In this document: positions 51,716 to 61,522 of the stretch, one piece after another
How the letters are laid out: the number at the start of each line of letters is the position of its first letter
Position numbering within the stretch: the stretch's first letter is position 1
Origin: Climacteris rufus
Taxonomy: Eukaryota > Chordata > Aves > Passeriformes > Climacteridae
Reading direction: 5' to 3'
NCBI GenBank assembly: GCA_013398175.1
Contig: VZRZ01003213.1
Location: 653,925-717,924, forward strand
Length of the DNA stretch: 64,000 bases
The notes under the pieces: model-generated
Told to the model about the DNA's origin: nothing
The model's database searches: none
The model's input: the letters and a program-made list of their open reading frames with translations, nothing else
Translations under genes and position numbers: made by a program

Positions 51716-53528
51716 TGTGCTGGTTTACATGAGGTAGTCTTTCCTTTGAGACTGCCAGGAAGGGGAGGACCAGAGCCCTAGGGGTGGTTCTTTGCAAAAG
51801 AGCCAGTCTGTAGAACTCCAAAGATTGACATACCCAAAAGCCAATAGACGGCTCAAGTTTCGCTTTTTTTGTGATGACACATCCAAGAGAAGGTATTAAA
51901 ATCTGCTGTTTTCCCGCCATGGAGGGAGAAAGGAATGGCAGGACAGGCTGGGCTGGAGCGACATGAAGCCTCGCAGCCAAGCCCCACTGGGCTGGGCTGG
52001 GCTGGGCCAGGCGGTGCAAAGCTGCGTGGCCGGGCCCTGCCGAGCCAAAGGGAGATGAGACTGGAGCTCATTGCGTCGGAGCCGTGGCCACTGTGCCAGG
52101 GTCAAAAAAGCCTGGCACCACTGGAACTGTTAGAGCTGCCTGAACTGCAGGAAAAGAAAAAAAGCCTGGAGCCACACAGGGCTGCCAGGGCCACGAGCAC
52201 GTGGCATGGCCATGGGCTGGGCCAGACTCAAGTACACACCAGCTAAACTACTTTTATCTGGCTCATGGTGAACTTTATTCATATAGCCACTTTTCTCACA
52301 AGCAGCGCTCCAAGTGGAGGAGCAGAGCTGGTGGCAGCAGNAGAGCTGCCTGAACTGCAGGAAAAGAAAAAAAGCCTGGAGCCACACAGGGCTGCCAGGG
52401 CCACGAGCACGTGGCATGGCCATGGGCTGGGCCAGACTCAAGTACACACCAGCTAAACTACTTTTATCTGGCTCATGGTGAACTTTATTCATATAGCCAC
52501 TTTTCTCACAAGCAGCGCTCCAAGTGGAGGAGCAGAGCTGGTGGCAGCAGAACTGTCTCGGTGCCTGGCATGATACTAGCAGCACCTGCAGCAATGAACA
52601 CTGCCATGGCGACGGTGGGAGGCCACGTGGACGGCAGCAAAAACATAGAGCAATTCCTTGACATAAAGTCTGAACTGAATTGACTTTTCTTGATGCTGCA
52701 AAGATCTCATGGAAGTTTCTCCTAGACTAGTAAAAACTCATTAACTTTCGTGATTGGGGCAATAAATTTTTTCCCTTTTTTTGTTTTCTCCCTTTGGTTT
52801 GGAGAAAAGGAAGTGATCGTGAAAGAAGGACCACATGGCAGATGTCGTGTTCGATGGAGGAGGAGGGGAGACTCAGATGTTGGAACTGGATCCTTTCCTG
52901 CAGGCCATGATAAAATTACAGTAAATTGAACTGGTTTTCCCTATAATTCATGAGATGTATGGGGGGATAGAAAGAGTGGAAGATATATTCAGAAAACGGG
53001 AGACTTAAACAGAGAACAAAGACTCTTGATACTAGAAACAAAAGAAGAGAGAGAAAAAAGAGCCTTTGCTTCCAATAAAGCAATTCATCCTTAAAATTGC
53101 ACCCTATGATCTCCTGTCCCACATAGAGTCAGTTCTTGGGACAACTTCATTCATTTGTTGGAGGGTTTTTTATTGTGGTAGCAGGTTGGGCAGGATGCTA
53201 CCTCATGCACTGTTAAAACACAGTAAATAAGGTTACATTCTCTGCAGGAAAAGGCATTCCATAATATAACAAAGAAAATCTTCTCCATGTGTGTATATGT
53301 ATCCCTGCATGTTTAGTAAAGAAATGGGAACTGTAGATGGGAAGGGAGAAAATGAAGGTGCTTTATATTTATTTTGTTACTTAAGCCTTTTTGCTAATTC
53401 TGTTAATAAAAGCAGTTTATAGTTTTAAGCTAAGCCTGGTGTTTGCCTCCAAATATTTCTCTCACAAATCCTTATTCTCAATCATAAACCTTCAAATAGT
53501 TTTTCGTGAGTTACTTTCAACCCACGAC
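51716..53528 (+). mobile_element. Long LTR-like insertion inside CR1
   Basis: Begins TGTGCTGGTTTACATG. It has a TATA-like ATTAAAAT near 51896, a GC-rich middle with GGGCT repeats (about 51988-52008), and a late AATAAA near 53405 (GTTAATAAAAGCAG), about 120 bp before the right end. The last bases, CCCACGAC, do not show the usual CA. A perfect 6-bp duplication, GTCAGT, flanks it. The 1813-bp span includes a probable 210-bp assembly duplication, so the real length is nearer 1.6 kb, long for a solo LTR. I see no primer-binding site, no gag/pol/env motifs and no second LTR copy. It is either an unusually long solo LTR or a short non-autonomous ERV. Confidence 0.65.
52132..52550. repeat. Perfect 209-bp duplication across a single N
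   Basis: 52132-52340 and 52342-52550 read identically, from AGAGCTGCCTGAACTGCAGG to GAGCTGGTGGCAGCAG, with one N (52341) between them. Two perfect copies joined by one unknown base, inside an otherwise single-copy LTR, are best explained as overlapping contigs that were scaffolded without being merged. Confidence 0.9.
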
Positions 53529-53712
53529 GTCAGTCATAGGAAGAGGCTCTTACAGGCATGGCAACAACCCTGCCAGAGTTCAAGGAGCATCTGGATGATG
53601 CTCTTCGTCATATGATTTAGTTTGAGGTAAACCTTCAAGGGCCAGGGAGTTGGACTCAATGATCCTTATGGGACCCTTCCAACTCAAGCTATTTTATTAT
53701 TCTGTGATTCTA
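53529..53712 (+). mobile_element. CR1 LINE, 3' part of the split copy
   Basis: Resumes with GTCAGTCATAGGAAGAGG and continues with CCAGAGTTCAAGGAGCATCT, TCGTCATATGATTTAG and GGAGTTGGACTCAATGATCC. It ends in TATTTTATTATTCTGTGATTC. This is the 3' untranslated region and tail of the element that starts at 51205. The GTCAGT at its start is the right copy of the target-site duplication. Confidence 0.9.
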
Positions 53713-54221
53713 AAAGGGAGAAAAAGTCAGAGTACTGAATGACTTAAAGAGTAAAATGATGTTTTCTATTAAAAATCAATGGTAGTTTTGAAAGTAAGCC
53801 AAGTATCGTATTTTGGTGAAAGAGAATAGAGTGGGTTTCAGGCTACAAAGCAATGTGTGACATGGGCAGGGGCATAATCTTCACAGCAGCACCCAATAAA
53901 TGCAAGCAGCATTTGTACAAAGGCACAGATTTATGTTAATCAAGGTCATAAAAAATGATCTAATAAATCTTACGCAAAATTGTACCATGTTTGACTGTAT
54001 GGTTATGTCAGAAAGGTCTTACAGGAAAATATTCAAGAATTTTATAGTATAGGAGAATGAAATATTAATTTATTCATTGGAAGACTTATCAACAGAAATT
54101 AAAACACAGAGACAATCTGAGAATAATACAGGATTCAGAGAGGATACTTTCAATGAATACAAATATCTTAAGAGCTCGTGTCAAAAGAATGGATGGGTCC
54201 AGACACTTTTCAAAAAATGCC
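53713..54221. other. Unique AT-rich DNA between CR1 copies
   Basis: Nothing was recognised. The stretch separates the tail of one CR1 from the 3' end of the next, oppositely oriented copy. Confidence 0.65.
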
Positions 54222-54713
54222 AGAATGGGTGAGGTTGGAAAGGACCGCAGTGGGTCACCTGGTCCCAGCTCAAGCAGGGTCATCCTAGAGCACATTGCAC
54301 AGGCTTGTGTCCAGACGATTCTTTAATATCTCCAGTGAGGGAGATTCTACATCTTCTCTGGGCAACCTGTTTCGGTGCTCAATCACCTGCAAAGAAGTTC
54401 TTCCTCATACTCAGGTGGAAGTTCCTGTGCATCAGTTTCAACCTATTAACTCCTGTCCTGTTGTTCAGCACCACCAAGAAGAGCCTGGTTCTATCTTCTT
54501 CGCATCCTCCCTACAGATACTCACAGACATTGATTAGGTCCCCTCTCAGTCAAGGTTGAAGAGGCCCAGCTCCCTCAGCCTTTCCTCATAAAAGAGATGC
54601 TCCATCCAGTCTCCTATTCATCTTTTTTGCCCTTCACTGGACCTACTCCAGGAACTCCATGTCTCTCTTGTACTGAGGAGCCCAGAACTGGACACAGCAC
54701 TGCAGATGAAGCC
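54222..54713 (-). mobile_element. CR1 LINE, minus strand, 5'-truncated
   Basis: Starting from its 3' end at 54222 (AGAATGGGTGAGGTTGGAAA) it runs through CTCAAGCAGGGTCATCCTAG, AGAAGTTCTTCCTCATACTC, GAGGCCCAGCTCCCTCAGCC and GCCCAGAACTGGACACAGCA. It stops at 54713, where a plus-strand CR1 begins with no intervening bases. Confidence 0.9.
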
Positions 54714-55004
54714 TTTTCGGCAGTGCCCAGTGGCAGGTTGAGGGTTAATGGACACAAACTGAACACAAGAAGTTCCATCAGCATATGAGCAAAAACTTTA
54801 TTACTTTGAGGGCGACAAAGCACTGGAACAGACTGCCCGGTGAGGCTGTGGAACCTTCTTCTCTGGAGATATTCAAAACCCACCTGGACATGATCTTGTG
54901 AAATCTCCTCTGGATGAACCTGCTTTGGGATGGGGATTTGGACTAAATGATCTCTAGAGGTCCTTTCCAATCCCAGCCATTCTGTGATTCTGAGATTCTG
55001 TTAT
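54714..55004 (+). mobile_element. CR1 LINE, plus strand, 5'-truncated
   Basis: Begins TTTTCGGCAGTGCCCAGTGG and continues with ACTTTATTACTTTGAGGGCG, GCACTGGAACAGACTGCCC and GATCTCTAGAGGTCCTTTCC. It ends with the tail ATTCTGTGATTCTGAGATTC. It includes its own 3' end, as does the minus-strand copy to its left, so these are two separate insertions and not one internally inverted copy. Confidence 0.9.
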
Positions 55005-56530
55005 CAGCATCTCACAGTGGAATTTCTCAAGACTAGTTGAAAGATCCTGACCATATTTTTTTTTATTTGGCAGAGTAACTTAATTTCATTCAAATCACCA
55101 ACAAATGTACCTAAAAAAAGCAATTTTTTCCCCTTTTATGTTGGGTTTTTTTCTTCCTATGCTACAACATTCAGCACCCCAGAAGATTTTTCTATACAAA
55201 TATATGGAAAAAGAAGATGAAGAGTTAAAAGGTCATTCTGCCTCTTTCATTTATTCTCCATTTATTTGTGATTCACACATCAGTAATAACTTTTGCTAAA
55301 CAGAAGAATGAATGGTAATATTTTCCCATGTAGCAGTTACCTGAGCATTAGCAGAATCTCTTCTTACCACCAGATGCATATCTCCCAAACTGGAAGGATA
55401 TGCTCGTCTGGCTCTTTGATTCAAAGTAATTAACATCAGACTTCCTGAATGAGAACATGTCCTGTGGAAACAGAAGGTGGGTCCACAACATTACTTAAGA
55501 TGTTTGACCTTTTTTCACTTTGAATGGCCATCTTGCAGAGAGAAGCTTTCTGAGAGCATTTCTATGCTTTTTATTCTAAGATTCTTTAAAAGACACCTTT
55601 AGAGTGGTTCTTGAAATGAGAATCCAGTGTTCACAAGCAATAGCTGAGCATAACATGCTCCAGTAAAATTACATTATCTTACTCTCCATATTTCCCCTCA
55701 ATCAATAAAAAGATGTTTCTTTTTTGTCTAGATACCATGTTAGAATTTGGATTTCACAATGCACCTGCCCAGTGTTTTCCACAGAGCATGAAGATGTGAT
55801 AGACTAAAATATTTTCATTAATTAAATGTTCAAAACATGTTAGACCTATTTTCATTTAAAATTGTGAGTTTCTTCTGCTAGGTCACAAATTGTTATTTTA
55901 TTTCTTTTACAGTACATGGATGAGTTTCAGAAAGTTATTGGATAGAAATATCAGAAACAGCTGGACAGACCAAAGAACATGGTTTATTTGTGTATGGTTA
56001 GGAGAGAGTTTTAGAAAGATACATGTTTCTCTGCAAATTTCTACTTACTGTGTGTGATACTTTGTTTGCAGTTTCTGTCATGCAATACAGTTTGTGTTCA
56101 GTATCCCCAAAAAATGCACAGGGAGAATTAGCTGTCTGTAAATGCAGTGCATTCAGCAGGGAGAAACCTTCAGAAAACCTGAAACTAAAGTGTGTACTAC
56201 AAATACTTCCCTGTCTCCAGAATTAGTACTAAGAGAAGACAAAGGATCATAGATAGCATAGTTCATGGTGGAAGGGATCCTACCTGCCTCTTCTATCAGT
56301 GGGGAGAAAAAGAGTCACATTTTCAATCAAAAAGAAACTTGGACAGCAAACCAAGCTAGTTTGAATTCCTGGACCTCCGTAACAGAGTCAGCTCTCAAAG
56401 TTAGTACTTGCACAATATAGTGCTGGCATTTAAAATCTATCTTGTTACTCAGCAAATGCAAATGCAACATGAACTGCCTTGAGCCATCCAAGAGTCATGT
56501 GACCTTGGGAAAAAGGTGGAGAGCTTGAAA
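55005..56530. other. Unique AT-rich DNA
   Basis: No gene was recognised. GGATCATAGATAGCATAG followed by GGTGGAAGGGATCC at 56244-56280 may be a very decayed CR1 3' end on the minus strand. Confidence 0.6.
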
Positions 56531-56712
56531 AGATCATAGAACAGCCCAGGTTGGAGAGGCTGTCCAGCCCTTCATGGGAAAGGGAGCCTGGATGAGATAG
56601 TCTAGAACTGTGTCCAATCACATCTTGACAACTTCAGTGGAGGTTTCAGTGAAAACCTTCAGCCTTTCCTCATAAGGCAGGTTCTCTACCTTGCAGCAGG
56701 GCTTATCCAGCT
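56531..56712 (-). mobile_element. Decayed CR1 LINE fragment
   Basis: AGATCATAGAACAGCCCAGG, GGTTGGAGAGGC, AGAACTGTGTCCAATCACAT and TCAGCCTTTCCTCATAAGGC appear in the order expected of a reversed CR1 3' end, with internal deletions. It is more diverged than the other copies in the window, so probably older. Confidence 0.75.
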
Positions 56713-59566
56713 TGGTGGCACAGTTAGTTACACAGTCTCCTAGCTCTGCTTCCCTCGGAACAGAAGCAGGGTGAGTTTGTGTCTATTGAAGTGGCTGTAG
56801 TAAATATGCCCTACAGAATAAAAGCAAAGGATTAATTCCTTCAGGAGCCCTGAAAACCACACTACTCTGTAGAGAGTTCCCTGAGGTAGGCTTTTGGTGC
56901 TCCAGGATTTTTTTAACACCTGAGGGAGATTTCTAGAATGTCAGGCTTAGGCACATACATAAATCAAGTTCTGGAACCTTGAGTTCTCTTCTAGAAATGA
57001 GCCTTGATGTAGTGCCATTTACTGTAATGAAGCATATACTGAATAAAATACTGGGTGGCCACTTTTAAAGATATCAGCCATCCTACACACTGAAGGAAGA
57101 TGGAAAATATGGAAAAAAGCTATTTAAACACCTAATTAAAAACTACATCACCTGGAATATATTCATGGAGGAGGAAGGGAAGATAAATTAAATTTGTACT
57201 AGATATCTTGATCTGATGTTTCCCGATTTCTTAGTATAATGAAGAGCAAGTAAAATTCTAAAAGACATTACAGGAATAGGAAGAGAACTCACAACTAAGA
57301 AACTGCACTGTGCAAGGGAAGATGCTACAAAAAATACAAGAAAAGTTCAACACAGAGGGAATAAGGAAAGGAAGTTTAAAGCACAAAATATTAAAAGAAA
57401 CGAAAGTGCTAACAGCTGAATAAATAAGAAAGGTATATCTTCTTTCTGTTCTCCATTTCAGTTGATAGTTCATTACTGAAATGACATCTTATACACATAA
57501 AATTATGCTATATTTTGGGTTTATATATTTTATTATTTCAATACCTATCCAAAGAAAATAATAATAGCATCAACACTCTATGGAAAATGTTTTCACAGCA
57601 AAAGAAATACTATGATTTCAAAGGTTAAATCTGTTGTTTTAAGCACATGTATAACATACAAACCTGATATTGTCACCTAAAAATAATAATAAAAATTAAA
57701 ATTAAAAACGCATTTAATGATGAACTCTACCTGGAATTTCTCAGCATTTTTTACTGACTCAAACTTAGATGTCTAAACAATTACTCAGTTCCCACTATTA
57801 ACACATGATGTACTTCTGCAGACATCAAACTGAAAACTCAGTAAGAAATAGTGCTCTTCAGTATATTTTATGTTATCTATAAAAAGAAGAGATACAGATT
57901 AATGCACTAACAATCTCTCTTTCATAAAATATTAAGGGCATCTCATTCTGAGCGAACACCCATTCACACATCACAAAGATTTTGCAAGACCAGCCTGTCA
58001 AATCAAAGGATTTAATAATTAAAGAATTGCTTTTTACTGCTTACTCTTTTGGTAGAATGGCACAAAGGTATTTAAAGGAGGCTCAAATCTGCAGAATGCT
58101 TCAGCACTAGTATATTTTCTTGAACAAGTAGCAGTAATGATGGATAAGCTTTTGGGCAATTTAGACAATCAGTAATTCAGATATTTCATGTTCAACAGCC
58201 ATTTGACTTGCCTGCAATGTATCAAGACTGTTAAATTTGTGTGCATCCAGAAATACTTTAAATATGAGAATAATATACTTGTAGAGAATTCTTCACAGAA
58301 TTCCGTGAGAGATCTGAATCTGTTGCTAGAAGATAATTATCCTAGCAGAATTAAAATATGGAAACCCCTGATCTTCTTTATTTGACTTCTGATGTTGTTC
58401 CAAAGACTTGTTATAAATGTGTGAAGCAGTTAATTTCTCCTGGAATATCTTTGAAACATCATACCATTCAATATAATTTTGAAAAGTGATTTACTCAGAG
58501 AACTCAATATACTTAATGATGATCATTTAATTTTCATAATTATAGCAAACATTTTAATATAAGTTTCCAAATATTTTTGCATTCTTTCAGACATATAGCT
58601 GTAATTTCTGAATACTGTTTATATTTCTGGCTGTAGTGAAAGAACAGTTTTGGAAACAGTTCCAGTACTGGGTTTTCTAGTGTCAACATAAGAAGCCTCA
58701 ATATTAAGAATGTACATTTCTGTTGGTTTGGATTTTCTAATAAGCAACTTTCCTTCACATATTTGCAGTGTAACATGGGGTGTAAAGAAACAGAAAGAAG
58801 TCATAATATAAAGGAGTTATAATTCTTATAACTAATTTATATTATGAGCTCATAAATAAACCAAAAAGTAAGAGAAAAGCTTTATAAAATCATGCAAGCT
58901 TACCTGCATGGTGACAAACTTAGTAGCTAAGAAAACATTTTCAAAGCATTATGATGTGTCTTTCTTAAATGACAATTTTCCAACTTCTTCTAGGACACTG
59001 CTAAATCAGTTACCTTAAAAGTGCAATGGTGTCATATCACACCAAAATGAAGTGCTGCAGAGTGTTAGTGGTTCAATATAAAATACTAAACTGTGACATA
59101 CATGTTCTTTAATGTAATTGAACAGATATAAGTGGACTATTAAATGTAGGAGTTTTTTCTGGTCCAATAAACACTTCTTGTTTACAAAAGACTATCTGAA
59201 TTATTACTAAACAATACAGAAGAATGCTGGGTTTTTAGATAATTTTTTCAGGGCAGAAATATCTTGTCAATTAGAAAAATAGTGAAGACAATTAGCTTCT
59301 TTCCCCAAAATCCATGGTAATACTTCAGTGAAAAAGGGACTTTTTTTTCCTGTTACATTTTTCAAGACTTACAAAATATTTGTGAAAGTTTTCTTTGTGC
59401 TGGTCCTGCTGGCTGACATGTACCATAAGGCACAAAGTTTATATATATGCCCCTTTGCAGTTTCAGGATACAGTTTGTAAACACACAGAACATGTGTTTT
59501 ACAATATTCCAGAGATATATATGACTTGATTTCTGAAAAAAAAACCCCATAAATTCTCTTAAATAA

Positions 59567-59593
59567 GACTTAATATCAAGACTTAATATCAAG
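59567..59593. repeat. 13-bp tandem pair
   Basis: GACTTAATATCAA occurs twice in a row, followed by G. Confidence 0.9.
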
Positions 59594-60406
59594 TTTTACA
59601 GCCTGGGTAGAACCAAGGAGAACATAGCTGCTGGATAGGGACTTAAACTACTACAAAGTATGACCTTTCTCTAAATCACAGAGAGATTGCTATCAAGCAA
59701 AAGGTGACTCCACAGGCTAAAACAGACTTAGGGAATTTCATCTTTGTGTCACCTGTTCTGACAAGTTTCTTACTCTTTCATATCTACCAGCTGCTAAAAT
59801 GAAAGCTGAAATTTCTGGGGGCTAATTCCTGGGGGCTGCTCCTGCAAATAGAAAGGAAGGTTACAAATGATAGCTTTTGTTTTGGTCTTTTATTTTTTTA
59901 ACATATGTTTTCAAATAAGATGAGGAACATGCTGAATGAACAAACTCATTCAATTCTGTTTCAAAAGAGAAAATTAAACCATTGCATCAGCCCTTAAACT
60001 TTCTGGAAAATTGCTTCAGGAATGTGTCAGTGAAATAAAAAATGCCCAGTTTTGATGGTTTGGGATTTTTAAATCTTTCTAACATTTTTTTCTCCCCCAC
60101 AAGGCCTACTACAGTAATACTCAGGGTAGCATCCACCTAGACTGGAACCTGTGTGTAAGGGACTACCACAATCATACCAAGTCAAATTAACTTTGATACT
60201 GTTTTTGCAAAAGGATATTCATTGGTGTGCTGTCTTTAGGTCCTGCCACATTAAAGACCCTTGCACAGTGCTAGATCTGGTGAATCCTTGTTTCCATCTG
60301 CCACCATGGGATATTAACAAACACTGTCTTCATCATTACTCTTCACAGAAAAAAGACCACAAAACCTTACAAAATTGCAACTGTTAGACTTTTGTGACTA
60401 CACACC

Positions 60407-60422
60407 AAAAAAAAAAAAAAAA
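60407..60422. repeat. Poly(A) run, 16 bp
   Basis: Sixteen adenines after CACACC. The upstream sequence does not look like a processed gene copy that I know. Confidence 0.9.
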
Positions 60423-61477
60423 TAAGAGAGAAAATCCAAGAGGGATAATTCATTTCTTCAGGGCATATGATAACTACAGCAAACAGCTTTACACGCTCTA
60501 TAAGGATACCAAATCTTTACAGCTCTGACATTAGGGAAAGTATACCAATCTAGATAAAACACCTACATGCTTTCCCTTGTCTCAGTTTCCTCAGCAGTTT
60601 GAAGCATTTCTTTGATCTAAGATTAGAGTCCCCCAGGGTTTTTTTTGATCTCTGCCCCTGTAGCTCATGATTCCTGAACTGATCCTGTCTCACTTGTGTA
60701 TCCAGTTTTCTGCTTCTGGTACTTTCCCCTTCTTTTAAGCATACCTTGGTCAGTGAAAGACTACTTCACACTGTCCTAATAAACTTCCAGAACTGGTAGA
60801 TGTTTCTTACTTATCTTCCCCGTAACTTGACTTTAAAAACTGGCAACCAGCTCCAAATGTCAAGAGGATTATGCAAGCAGGGGCCTTCTCTTCTGAAGAC
60901 AATAGCCCACCGTCCAATAGTGAAGAGGGAAGGAGAACACAAGTAGACCCTGGTCAAAACAACTTCATTTTGTGTCCAAGTTGGAAGCCTTCTATATTTT
61001 ATTCAGTGTATAGAAGTGATTACTCAGACAGTCATGGGTAGACATTTGAATTATGAAATACCTTACTTTTGGGTGATTTTAAAGAGTTCACTTTCTTGAT
61101 GAAAAGTTGCAAATTTCTAGAAATAGCAAAGTATGCTTTGCTTTTTTCAGACAAAATTGTATTTCTATCTAAACCCAGTTCCAATGAAGTTCTAATGTCA
61201 TAATAATGGGAGGATTACTTATATACACTTCATTTGATGAAGTTGCAAATTTATTTTTAAAAATATAGACAAACATAATATTAAGGAAATGAATAATCTT
61301 TGATGTGAAGCACAGCAAACTTTTTGATAAACCTTGGGGAGCAATTATAAGGAAACTGGGGAAATATAGGTGAAAAAGAGTTAAAATTATAACACAGAGT
61401 AGTGGGACTGGTAAACCTGATGAGATGTAAGATTTATTATTTAATAATTTGGATCAAAATTTTGAAGAGTATTCAAA

Positions 61478-61522
61478 AGAATGGCAAGTATTCAAGAATG
61501 GCAAGTATTCAAGAATGGCAAG
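61478..61522. repeat. 17-bp tandem repeat, about 2.7 copies
   Basis: The unit AGAATGGCAAGTATTCA occurs at 61478-61494 and 61495-61511, then partially from 61512. A related GTATTCAA word precedes it at 61469. Confidence 0.9.

Noticed and set aside
52130..52594. Open frames across position 52341
   Set aside because: They cross the N and read the same 209-bp sequence twice, so they depend on a probable assembly error inside an LTR.
54222..55004. One CR1 with an internal inversion (twin priming)
   Set aside because: Twin priming would leave only one 3' end. Here both the minus and plus segments carry their own 3' ends, so they are two insertions.
60080..60422. Processed pseudogene ending in poly(A)
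   Set aside because: The A16 run is preceded by no sequence I can link to a gene, no AATAAA at a suitable distance and no flanking duplication.
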